From the NCBI RefSeq assembly GCF_000243235.1, contig NZ_JH594606.1:2794255-2858254 (forward strand): a stretch of 64,000 nucleotides of DNA, in the 5' to 3' direction. The notes below the pieces were generated by a model that had not been told where the DNA came from, did not search any database, and worked only from the letters and a program-made list of their open reading frames with translations. The first letter of the stretch is position 1, and the number at the start of each line of letters is the position of its first letter. The stretch is from Gillisia limnaea DSM 15749. GTDB lineage: Bacteria > Bacteroidota > Bacteroidia > Flavobacteriales > Flavobacteriaceae. Shown here piece after piece: positions 1-8,997 of this stretch. A program made the translations under genes and the position numbers.

Positions 1-158
1 TCGGGAAGGGATAAGCGCTGAAAGCATATAAGCGCGAAACCCACCACAAGATGAGATTTCTTTAAAGGATCGTGGGAGACTACCACGTTGATAGGTCACA
101 GGTGTAAAGGCAGTAATGTCATAGCCGAGTGATACTAATAATCCGTAAAGCTTAGTGC
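1..158 (+). rRNA. 23S ribosomal RNA, 3' end (partial)
   Basis: The first ~158 bases match the conserved 3' end of bacterial 23S rRNA, including the final segment GATACTAATAATCCGTAAAG (131-150). The gene is cut by the window start. The exact mature end is estimated by analogy with the E. coli 23S end and could be off by a few bases. It is followed by a 260-bp spacer and 5S rRNA, so the window opens inside a rRNA operon on the + strand. Confidence 0.93.
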
Positions 159-523
<365 letters not shown>

Positions 524-531
524 TTTTTTTG

Positions 532-565
532 AAAGACCTTTACTGAAAAGTAAGGGTCTTTTTTT
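532..565 (+). terminator. rho-independent terminator of the rRNA operon
   Basis: A 13-bp stem (532-544 with 549-561, one G-T wobble) with loop GAAA is followed by a run of Ts to 565. It sits directly after 5S. An almost identical copy lies at 665-698, so the terminator has been duplicated with the flanking repeat. Confidence 0.85.
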
Positions 566-850
566 GTTTATACCCGGCACGGTTGCAAATCTGCGCCGAC
601 TCAAGCTATCGGGGTTCGCCGACCCGCCCGTACCTAATGGAACATATGGGCGGGCTTTTTTTTGAAAGACCTTTACTGAAAAGTAAGGGTCTTTTTTTGT
701 TTATACCCGGCACGCATTGCAAATCCGTGCCGACTCCAGGCACGTATCGAAAGATCCGTGCTTTTTTTGTTTATACCCGGGGCACGGATTGCAAATCCGC
801 GCCGCTTCGTTGCAAATCCGTGCCGGCTTCGATCCAATTTTTTTTTTGAA
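566..850. repeat. REP-like palindrome array downstream of the rRNA operon
   Basis: This stretch holds no credible gene. It is built from repeats. A unit consisting of terminator hairpin plus TTTATACCCGGCACG and a palindrome of the type GGATTGCAAATCC occurs at 523-605 and again at 656-738 (offset 133 bp). A third partial unit lies at about 757-805, and a further half palindrome at 807-826. A separate GCCCGCC/GGGCGGG hairpin lies at about 625-655. An open frame through the array (583-849) translates the repeats and is not a gene. Confidence 0.7.
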
Positions 851-912
851 TTGAAATTCGTTTTAGATAATTTTTAATAGGATGTAAAAACTTTCTTAAA
901 AGCATTCCTAAT

Positions 913-1638
913 TTGACGGAAAATAGCTTTATTTATCAATTATACCGTGAAACATTAATAAAACTGAATCTGCATCATTGTAATCATTCAGAAGAAATAA
1001 ATCAAAGAGTTATGGAACAAACTGAAAATCCCTCACAATTACTAAATTTCATAAGACTACCCATAAAAATAGATTATCAGGTGATAGAAACCTATCTGCG
1101 GGAAAAATTGACAGGCGAATACATATCCAAAACAGATAAGGATGGAGATGTATCAAATTATGCAGAAATCCATGCTATTGCGCTAGAAAAAAGTTACAAG
1201 GAGGGGTATGATATTGCAGTGCAACTTAAATTTAAAACGCTCACCACTATTTTCAAAAATAAAGAAGGTATAATTGAATTATATGCATCCCTTGAATTAG
1301 ATAAATTAGAACAGCAACTGCGGGTAGTTGATTTTACATTGAACGGAACCTCGAATAACTGGCTGTTTAATAATGCTATAGAGTCTATTGCAAATACTTT
1401 TATGCATGAAAAGATTAAAAATAAAATGCAGTTTGATTTAAAATCTGAAATTGAAAAAAAACTTCCTGTTATCAATGAAAAAATGGAAAATCCTATGGAA
1501 GTTTCCAATGGTGTTTACATTTCCGGTAATTTGCAAACTTTTTTAGTAGAAGCAATCCAATTTAAGGAGAACAATATATTGATTTTTGTCGATTTCGAGG
1601 GAGGAATCGGTTTGGATATCAAAAGCTTGAATTTTTAA
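913..1638 (+). CDS. DUF4403-like protein, possibly truncated
   Basis: This 241-codon frame starts with TTG at 913; the first in-frame ATG would be residue 34. There is no signal peptide. From about residue 45 the pattern (LPIKIDYQVIETYLREKL, then a long beta-rich stretch, then VVDFTLNGTSNNWLFNNAIE and a Lys-rich helix ending in KLPVINEKM) resembles the second half of DUF4403 proteins, which are usually about twice this length and secreted. It could therefore be a truncated or single-domain relative. It is isolated, with the rRNA operon upstream and an empty 330-bp gap downstream. Function is unknown; family assignment is from memory of the domain pattern only. Confidence 0.55.
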   Translation: MTENSFIYQLYRETLIKLNLHHCNHSEEINQRVMEQTENPSQLLNFIRLPIKIDYQVIETYLREKLTGEYISKTDKDGDVSNYAEIHAIALEKSYKEGYDIAVQLKFKTLTTIFKNKEGIIELYASLELDKLEQQLRVVDFTLNGTSNNWLFNNAIESIANTFMHEKIKNKMQFDLKSEIEKKLPVINEKMENPMEVSNGVYISGNLQTFLVEAIQFKENNILIFVDFEGGIGLDIKSLNF

Positions 1639-1967
1639 ATAGTCCGGGGTTCATTTCTTAGCATTATTAGAACCTGGGATTTCCCCACTCCTTAATAACA
1701 ACTCTTCAATGTCCTTTTTTAATACCCTTGGACTTACTGCTCTTTCAGGTTAAACTCACTATGAGCCTTTTCCTTATTTTGTAAGCAACTGGGTTTCTCT
1801 TTTATGCTGGTTAGTTTAATGCCCCCTTCTTTATAGTCATTTTTATTAATCACAAATCTTAATAAATTTATGGTTAATAACCTCTTAATAAATCATTTTT
1901 AATTCCCTTTTAAACAGCAGTTTATATCAGTAATTTGGTGGTATCATTTTAATTAAATTTTAAAATC
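1639..1967. other. intergenic stretch without recognised feature
   Basis: About 330 bp, AT-rich, between the DUF4403-like gene and the hybrid regulator. I see no convincing ORF, RNA or strong hairpin here. The distal part presumably carries the promoter of the 1968 gene, but no clear TAnnTTTG element with a correctly spaced TTG was found. Confidence 0.5.
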
Positions 1968-4900
1968 TTGGGGTATTTTAAATTAAAATTTATCTTTTCG
2001 GTATTGCTGATGCTATTGGGGTTTGGAAATGGGGAAAGCCTTGCGCAGGAAATCCCTAAAATTGAAAAACTTTCGGAAATTAATGGGGATTTTCAGAAAA
2101 TAAATGCGGTTCAGAAGGATAGTTTAGGCAATTTATGGATCGCTTCCGATACTCACGTAGAGCGATATAATTCCTATCAATCTGAATTTTTTAATTTTTT
2201 CAAAGGACTTCCGGAGGGTACGGGAAAAATAAATACCGTTTATATAGATACAAAAAATCAAATATGGGTTGGAGCTGAAAACGGATTACTTAAATACAGC
2301 CGTATAAAAGGTTATTTTGAGGCAATATCTTCTGAAAGGCCAACTACCCAAGCCAATGTTCAGCAAATCACCGAGGACCAAACAGGAACATTGTGGCTTG
2401 GTTGCAGCAATGGAATTTGGAATTATTCAGGAAAAAAATTGGCTCTTATTTCAATTTTTCCTGCGGCACAATCTGTAAATCATCTTATGTATGTGCATAA
2501 AAATATTATGTTTGGGACCTCTAAGGGGCTTTTTACATTGAATGAGAATAGCACTGAATATAAAAAGATCGCTTTGGCAGGAAATAAAAGCTGGAACATT
2601 CAAAGTTTGTTATTTACTGGAGATTTTTATTTGATTGGAACCCAGGAAGATGGCCTGTATAAAACCAATGCCGATTTCTCCATTACCCAAAAGATCTATA
2701 GTTTACCGTATTCCTCTCAGAAAACCCCTATTTCAGGACTTTCTATGGATGGATTGGGTAATTTTTATGTTGCTACCCATGGAGACGGTTTGCTTATCCT
2801 GGATAAGGACCTTAGATTAGTTTCCCATTTTCTACAACAGGATACTAAAACTTTTTCTCTTTCCGATAATAATTTAAATGGCTTGTTTCTGGACAAACAA
2901 AATACACTTTGGGTTTCTACAACCTCCGGGCAAATCAATTCCATAAACCTCCGGGAGAACAACTTCGTATTTATAAGGCATGACCCCAACAAATATAGTA
3001 GTCTGGCAGATAATTTTACCACAGCCATAGAAAAAGATAAGAATGGAAATGTTTGGTTTGGCACCAGGCAAGGGCTTAGTATCTGGAATACTAAAAATAA
3101 TTCCTGGCAACATTTAAGGAATCTATCCTTTACTAAAGAGAGCAACATTCCGGATGACATTAAAGATTTACACGCAGACGATATCCATATGTGGGTTGCT
3201 ACTTATAACGATGGGGTCTATAAGGTGAATATCAATACGTTTTTAAGGGCGCAATATTCCATAGATTCAAAAGTAAAAATTGAGCTTCAAAAAGTAACTT
3301 CCCTGTTGGTAGATTCAAATAAAAATGTTTGGGCAGGTGGGGAAGAAGGTGATTTAACTAAAATTAAACCAAATGGGGATATTAAGAGTTTCTCCCTTAA
3401 AGGTATAGATGCCATGTTGGAACTCGCTTCAGGGGATGTTCTTGCTGCCGGAAAAAATGGGGTTTTTAAGATTCCTAAAGCTAATAGTGAAGTTATACCT
3501 ATCGTGAAACTTCAGCCAAATGCAAAAAATCTTCCTTATTTCACGATAAATTCCATAAGCGAAACCAATTCCGGAAAAATAGTGCTTGCTACAGAAGGCG
3601 CTGGGATTGTGGTTTATGATCCTGCTAAAGATTCCTTCAGAATAATTAATAAGATATCGGGATTACCATCAAACAGGATCCAGGGACTTATTATTTATGG
3701 AAAAAATGATATTTGGGCAGGAACTTCCAAGGGACTGATCAATTTTAAACTGGAAGAAAATCCGGAAATTCGGGTTTTTGATAAAGAAGATGGTTTGCTG
3801 AGTGCAGTATTTACCCGTGGTAGTTTTGCACAATTAGATGATAAACTCGCTTTTGGAACTTTTAAGGGTGTTAGTATTTTTAATCCGGATAAATTAAAAA
3901 ATATACCGGAAATCACTCCAAATATGGTAATCGGTTCAGTGGAAATTTATTCCCGTGAGCACGGATTAAAGCAGCTGAGTTATGTGAATTCAGAAAAGGA
4001 ATTGAGCTTAGATCATGGTAAGAATTCTATCTCCTTCAATTTTTTCGCGATACAACCTGGAAATCAGGCACAACTCAATTATTCCTGGAAACTTCAGGGC
4101 TTTGATCCAGATTGGTCTAACCCGGCCAACCAAAATAATGTCAATTATGCCAATTTAGCTCCCGGAAATTATACTTTCCTGGTTAAAGCCAGAAACTCTA
4201 ATGGAAATTGGAGTCCGGTAGAGGAAGTTTCCCTCAACATAAGATCACCCTGGTGGTTTACAACAAATGCTTATATAGGTTATGTCGCAGCTCTTATGCT
4301 GCTGCTTTTAATCCCATTTTTTCTTTCCGGAATTATTAAAAGGCGAAGGCTAAAAGCGGCCCGAAGTTCGGTTTATACCAATTTAAATAAGGAGATAGGT
4401 ACGCCGTTAACGATTTTGTTGGCCTCTTTAGAAAATCTTGCTGAAAATGCTAATTCTGAAAGCAATCATCGTTTGAAAAATATCGTGCATAGATTAAAGA
4501 TGCTGCTGGAGCCGGTTTTGAATTTCCAGGCATCCGGCTTGAATAAAAATAATCAGCAACCCAGAATCACAAAAATTTCTGTTAAGGAATATATGGAGGG
4601 ATTGGTGAAGGATCTCAAACCATTGCTCAGTCAAAAAAGGATTGAAGTTATTGTGAACGATCAATGGAATCAGGAATTCTTTTATTATGATTTGGATTAT
4701 CTGAACAGAATTTTCTTCAATATTATGTCAAATTCATTGCACTATTCTTTTGAAGAAGGTAAGATCATTATCAATTTAATTCCAACCAACCGCGGGGACT
4801 TAAAAGTGCAAATAGCCGATAATGGATTGGGATTGCCTGTTGAAGATCAAAAAGTCATAAGTGATTATTATCAAAATTCAAAAAGCGGTATAACGAAGGC

Positions 4901-5894
4901 AAATTCCGGGCAGATGGATCTTTTATATGTGAAGGATTTCATCGATAAAATTGGTGGGAGTATCGTTTTTGAAAGCAGTAAGAATCAGGGCACAACATTT
5001 ACATTAATTCTTAAGAATCAAAAAAAGGTTGAAATTGCCGTGGAAACTTCGGAGAAAATTATAGACGTGAAAATTCCTGAGATGGAAAAAGCAGTACTGC
5101 CCGAAATAAAAAATCCTGGGCTTATTCCTTCCGAATCAATAAAAATTTTGATTGCTGAAGATAACGATGAATTAAGAAAGGTATTTCTGGAATCCTTTAA
5201 AAAGTTAGGGGAAGTTTATGAGGCTAAAGGTGGAATGCAAGCTTATGAAATCGCTGCCAGGATACAACCGGATATACTTATTACAGATTTTGATTTGCCG
5301 GGAATGAATGGTTTGACGCTTAGCGAAGCGCTTAAAAACGACGCGTATTTAATGGAAATGCCTGTTTATTTATTGATTTCTGAATTAAATAAATCACAGT
5401 TGCTTGAAAATATCGAAGATGCCAGGCTAACCCTCATTAAAAAACCGGTTAATCTGGATTCACTATTTCAGTTAATTGCTGCCAGATTAAAAATCCAGGT
5501 CTCTCTACCTTATTTAAATACAAGTTTAAGTGAACGTAATAGCAACCTCTTGAAAAGTGAATTGGATGATGAGTTTATCGCCAGAATGGAGCAATTACTT
5601 ATAGAAAACAGGTTCAATAATTCTTTTTCGGTGGAAGAACTTAGCGAAGAAATGGGGGTTTCCAGCAAAGCACTTTATCTAAAACTCAAGACCATTGAGG
5701 GAATAACCCCGTTGAATTTTATTGTTAAAACAAAATTGAATTTTGCCAAAAACCTAATAGATAATGGAAACTCCGATCTTTCTGAAGTTGCCAGGCTGTC
5801 CGGTTTTCAAAATAAGGATATTTTCTTTTCCGCCTACAAAAGGCATTTCGGGTTTATGCCAGGAACAATAATGCCCAGAAAAGGGCCTGAATAA
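1968..5894 (+). CDS. hybrid two-component regulator with degenerate kinase
   Basis: A 1308-residue protein with the layout of Bacteroidota hybrid two-component systems. Residues 1-27 are a signal peptide. A periplasmic two-component-regulator beta-propeller follows (repeats of the LWIA/IWVGAENGL/LWLG type) to about 660, then a Y_Y_Y domain to about 760 and one membrane helix (~768-790). A dimerisation/ATPase region, a receiver (~1060-1175, Asp1107 in TDFDLPGMNG, Lys in KKP) and a C-terminal AraC-type helix-turn-helix complete it. The H-box reads TNLNKEIGTPLT, so the expected phospho-His is Lys808. The N box (NIMSNSLHYS) and G1 (DNGLGLP) survive but the G2 box is not recognisable. Start is TTG at 1968, chosen because it gives a proper signal peptide. 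Such proteins usually sense glycans and activate nearby polysaccharide genes, but no such locus is adjacent. Confidence 0.93.
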   Translation: MGYFKLKFIFSVLLMLLGFGNGESLAQEIPKIEKLSEINGDFQKINAVQKDSLGNLWIASDTHVERYNSYQSEFFNFFKGLPEGTGKINTVYIDTKNQIWVGAENGLLKYSRIKGYFEAISSERPTTQANVQQITEDQTGTLWLGCSNGIWNYSGKKLALISIFPAAQSVNHLMYVHKNIMFGTSKGLFTLNENSTEYKKIALAGNKSWNIQSLLFTGDFYLIGTQEDGLYKTNADFSITQKIYSLPYSSQKTPISGLSMDGLGNFYVATHGDGLLILDKDLRLVSHFLQQDTKTFSLSDNNLNGLFLDKQNTLWVSTTSGQINSINLRENNFVFIRHDPNKYSSLADNFTTAIEKDKNGNVWFGTRQGLSIWNTKNNSWQHLRNLSFTKESNIPDDIKDLHADDIHMWVATYNDGVYKVNINTFLRAQYSIDSKVKIELQKVTSLLVDSNKNVWAGGEEGDLTKIKPNGDIKSFSLKGIDAMLELASGDVLAAGKNGVFKIPKANSEVIPIVKLQPNAKNLPYFTINSISETNSGKIVLATEGAGIVVYDPAKDSFRIINKISGLPSNRIQGLIIYGKNDIWAGTSKGLINFKLEENPEIRVFDKEDGLLSAVFTRGSFAQLDDKLAFGTFKGVSIFNPDKLKNIPEITPNMVIGSVEIYSREHGLKQLSYVNSEKELSLDHGKNSISFNFFAIQPGNQAQLNYSWKLQGFDPDWSNPANQNNVNYANLAPGNYTFLVKARNSNGNWSPVEEVSLNIRSPWWFTTNAYIGYVAALMLLLLIPFFLSGIIKRRRLKAARSSVYTNLNKEIGTPLTILLASLENLAENANSESNHRLKNIVHRLKMLLEPVLNFQASGLNKNNQQPRITKISVKEYMEGLVKDLKPLLSQKRIEVIVNDQWNQEFFYYDLDYLNRIFFNIMSNSLHYSFEEGKIIINLIPTNRGDLKVQIADNGLGLPVEDQKVISDYYQNSKSGITKANSGQMDLLYVKDFIDKIGGSIVFESSKNQGTTFTLILKNQKKVEIAVETSEKIIDVKIPEMEKAVLPEIKNPGLIPSESIKILIAEDNDELRKVFLESFKKLGEVYEAKGGMQAYEIAARIQPDILITDFDLPGMNGLTLSEALKNDAYLMEMPVYLLISELNKSQLLENIEDARLTLIKKPVNLDSLFQLIAARLKIQVSLPYLNTSLSERNSNLLKSELDDEFIARMEQLLIENRFNNSFSVEELSEEMGVSSKALYLKLKTIEGITPLNFIVKTKLNFAKNLIDNGNSDLSEVARLSGFQNKDIFFSAYKRHFGFMPGTIMPRKGPE

Positions 5895-6070
5895 AGCGTT
5901 TTTTTTTGGTAATCCCTATTCAATAAAATAGCAATTGGGGAGAATAAAAAAACCTTCCTATGTCTCAATTAACTCCTTCATTAGGTTTAATTCCTCATTG
6001 AGGGATTAAATCCTGCCTAAGGATGCTTCCATCAAACCTTCAGGGATTAAATTTTTCAGCTTTTGAAATT

Positions 6071-6526
6071 TCACATAGACGCTGTTCTTTGTTGTACAAT
6101 TATTTTGGGTTCTAAAATAATATTGGTTTTAATAGAATTGGAGATCAGGCAATGCTGTTCACTTTTTTCAAGGATTCGTTGTGCCCTTTCTTCATTTGTA
6201 CCCTCTGGAATAATTAATTCCGGTTTAAGGGTGATCTTTGATACCTGGAATTTCCCATCGATTTTATCCAAAACCCCAACAGATTTACATTTAAAACTGA
6301 TAAATTCAAGGTTCGAGTTTTCTGCAATGGCCAAAAATGTCGTCATTAAGCACGTGTTTACGGCAGCTACAAATAAATGTTCCGGAGACCAGATATCGGG
6401 CATTCCATTTGGGAAATCAGGAGGAGTGGCAACTTCAATTGTGGTAGGCAATTCCGGGGAGCTTATCTCCCCTTTACGATCGCTTTTCCATTTAAGGTTT
6501 ACAGTATATTCGTGTATTTCAGACAT
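6071..6526 (-). CDS. OsmC/Ohr family protein
   Basis: A 151-residue cytoplasmic protein of the OsmC family, thiol peroxidases that reduce organic hydroperoxides. The two redox cysteines are visible: Cys59 in AAVNTCLMT and Cys126 in EQHCLISN. Length is normal. The order (Cys in the central helix after SPEHL, second Cys in the C-terminal half) suggests the general OsmC branch rather than Ohr. It is monocistronic, convergent with the upstream hybrid regulator and divergent from the M1 peptidase gene. Confidence 0.9.
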   Translation of the reverse strand: MSEIHEYTVNLKWKSDRKGEISSPELPTTIEVATPPDFPNGMPDIWSPEHLFVAAVNTCLMTTFLAIAENSNLEFISFKCKSVGVLDKIDGKFQVSKITLKPELIIPEGTNEERAQRILEKSEQHCLISNSIKTNIILEPKIIVQQRTASM

Positions 6527-6809
6527 AGGATGATTTTATAAAAATGAATAATTCCAACGGCAGTAATCAAATCGCAGAAATGGTTTAGATGCGATAAAGT
6601 TACAGGGAACCTCTTTGTTTTAGTATGATTGAAATCAGTTTTATTAGCAATTCTAAAAGGAATTTTGGAGAAAATTTCATGCCAGGAAATTTTTGTTTAC
6701 TATGATTTTCAGTGTTTCAAATAAAAAATTAAAAAGCCTTATTTGAAGGAGTATTTAAGCCGGATGTTTTAAGAGATTTTTTAAATTAGCGAAAACAAAA
6801 TTTAAATCG

Positions 6810-8762
6810 ATGAATTATTTTTCAAAAGCAGCATTTGTCCTGGCCATGATGGGTATGAGTTTACCTCAAATTCAGGCCCAGGAAGTAACCACAAATAATC
6901 AGGATGATTTTAATGAATTTACTTATCGCCAGGGGTCTGTTTTTCGATCGGCAACCGGTACTCCCGGAATGGAATACTTCCAGAATGAAGCAGATTATAA
7001 TATTGAAGCAACTTTAAATGATGTTGATCACACAATTACAGGGAAAATCACTATTACTTATACCAATAATAGCCAGGAGAAACTTGATTTTATATGGATG
7101 TTTCTTGAGCAAAACAGGTTCACAGAGAATTCCCGCGGGACTTTAACAACTCCAATTCAGGGAAACCGATATGTTGGAGATACAGATGGTGGTTATGAAA
7201 TATCAAATTTGCAGGCAAAAGTGAATAGAAGTGTTTCTACAAAACACCTTATAGACGATACCCGTATGCAGGTATTTTTTGATCAACCTATCCCTGCAGA
7301 TGGTGGAAAGGCAACCGTTTCAATGAATTTTAGTTATAAAATCCCTGTGGATGGAATGGACAGGATGGGCCGGCTTGCAGTGGAGGACGGCACAATTTAC
7401 GCTATGGCACAATGGTTTCCCCAGGTAGCGGTCCTTGATGATGTAGAAGGATGGAATGTAGAGCCGTATCTAGGGGCGGGTGAATTTTACTATGATTACG
7501 GTACATTTGATTATAAAATCACAGTGCCTTATGATCATATTGTAGTAGGTTCCGGGGAATTACAAAATCCCAGAGAGGTTCTTTCTTCTGTAGTAAGGGA
7601 ACGAATGGATGAAGCTTCTAAAAGCGATACAAGAGTTTATTTGATACGACCAGATGAAGTAAATGATCCTTCTCTTCTTGCAAAAAAGCAAGGAACCCTA
7701 ACCTGGCATTTTAAAATTGAAAATTCCAGAGATGTGGCCTTTGCTTCCTCCAAAGCATTTATTTGGGATGCGGCAAAAATAGACTTGCCCAGTGGTAAAA
7801 AAGCGATGGCACAATCTGCATATCCAAAGGAAAGTGACGGAGTAGGAGCCTGGGGTAGATCTACTGAATATTCCAAAGAATCCATAGAGCATTATTCTGA
7901 AAAATGGTATGAGTATCCATGGCCAGCGGCTATAAACGTTGCTGCAGATATTGGCGGTATGGAATATCCAGGCCTTAATTTTTGTGGATGGCAAAGTAAA
8001 GGAGCTTCCCTATGGGGAGTTACAGATCACGAGTTTGGTCACAACTGGTTTCCAATGATAGTTGGAACTAATGAACGCCGTTACGCCTGGATGGACGAAG
8101 GTTTTAATACTTTTATCAATCATTACAGCACCTTGGAGTTTAACGATGGAGAATATCCTTCCAGGTTAAACCGAATGCGAAACATGACAGGTTGGTTTAT
8201 AAATCCAAACCGCGAAGGAATTGATACCTATCCTGATGTTGCCAATCTTCAAAACCTTGGAATGATCGCTTATTATAAACCTGCGATGGGGTTGTATTTA
8301 TTGCGAGAGTATATTTTGGGAGAAGAACGTTTTGATAATGCATTTAGGTCTTACATAAAAACCTGGGCTTTCAAACACCCGCAACCCAATGATTTCTTTA
8401 ATCACATGGAAAATGTTGCCGGTGAGAATCTTTCCTGGTTCTGGAAGGGCTGGTTTTATGGAACGGGGAATATTGACCTTGCGTTAAATGGGGTGCAAGC
8501 TTACCAGGGGAATTATATTATAAGCTTATCCAATAAGGGGGAGATTCCAATGCCGGTAGAAATGCTGGTAACCTTTAAAGACGGAAGTACAAAGGAAATT
8601 CGACTTCCGGTAGAGATTTGGCAACGGGGAGATTCCTGGAATCATCTTTTAAGTACCGATAAAGAAGTTGAAAGCGTAGAACTGGATCCTGAAAAAATCC
8701 TTCCGGATGTAAATTTCTCCAATGATGCATGGCCGGCTGATTTTTATGAAGCTAGAAATTAA
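6810..8762 (+). CDS. M1 family zinc metallopeptidase, secreted
   Basis: A 650-residue M1 (gluzincin) aminopeptidase. Residues 1-23 form a signal peptide ending in QIQAQ, so it is exported. The zinc site is complete: His407-Glu408-x-x-His411 (HEFGH) and Glu430 in WMDEGFN, the canonical 18-residue spacing. Just before it GGMEYP takes the place of the GxMEN substrate motif. The N-terminal beta domain and C-terminal helical part are present. Such enzymes trim N-terminal residues from peptides in the periplasm or outside the cell. The gene stands alone with about 280 bp upstream and 235 bp downstream; no Shine-Dalgarno is seen, and the leader before the ATG is A-rich. Confidence 0.93.
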   Translation: MNYFSKAAFVLAMMGMSLPQIQAQEVTTNNQDDFNEFTYRQGSVFRSATGTPGMEYFQNEADYNIEATLNDVDHTITGKITITYTNNSQEKLDFIWMFLEQNRFTENSRGTLTTPIQGNRYVGDTDGGYEISNLQAKVNRSVSTKHLIDDTRMQVFFDQPIPADGGKATVSMNFSYKIPVDGMDRMGRLAVEDGTIYAMAQWFPQVAVLDDVEGWNVEPYLGAGEFYYDYGTFDYKITVPYDHIVVGSGELQNPREVLSSVVRERMDEASKSDTRVYLIRPDEVNDPSLLAKKQGTLTWHFKIENSRDVAFASSKAFIWDAAKIDLPSGKKAMAQSAYPKESDGVGAWGRSTEYSKESIEHYSEKWYEYPWPAAINVAADIGGMEYPGLNFCGWQSKGASLWGVTDHEFGHNWFPMIVGTNERRYAWMDEGFNTFINHYSTLEFNDGEYPSRLNRMRNMTGWFINPNREGIDTYPDVANLQNLGMIAYYKPAMGLYLLREYILGEERFDNAFRSYIKTWAFKHPQPNDFFNHMENVAGENLSWFWKGWFYGTGNIDLALNGVQAYQGNYIISLSNKGEIPMPVEMLVTFKDGSTKEIRLPVEIWQRGDSWNHLLSTDKEVESVELDPEKILPDVNFSNDAWPADFYEARN

Positions 8763-8938
8763 ATCAAGAATTGCCGTGGAAAATTATGAAGTAATTTAAA
8801 ATAATTAATTCGTGACTACGAACATTGTGCGCTGCAAAGCAGGCTTACTGACTGTGTAAAAAGGGTAAATACTCAGAATTTAATAAATGCCTAACAGGAT
8901 TTATCCTGCCTGTTCGATTATTAATAGACCTTTAGCAA

Positions 8939-8971
8939 TAAAAAAATCCAGTGTTCTTTTAAACACTGGAT
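8939..8971 (-). terminator. rho-independent terminator for the 8998-10434 gene
   Basis: A perfect 10-bp stem (8946-8955 with 8962-8971, six-base loop) is followed on the minus strand by seven Ts. It lies just past the stop codon of the minus-strand gene ending at 8998. Confidence 0.85.
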
Positions 8972-8997
8972 GCTAAAGAAGGAATTTTTGAAAGTTA

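Noticed and set aside
583-849. 88-codon + strand frame after the rRNA operon
   Set aside because: It translates the REP palindromes and duplicated terminators; its residues repeat with them (GTHCKSVPTPGT, GTDCKSAPLRCKS). No promoter or homologous character.
6063-6533. 156-codon + strand frame covering OsmC
   Set aside because: Exact antisense shadow of the OsmC gene, which has the conserved cysteines and a clear family.
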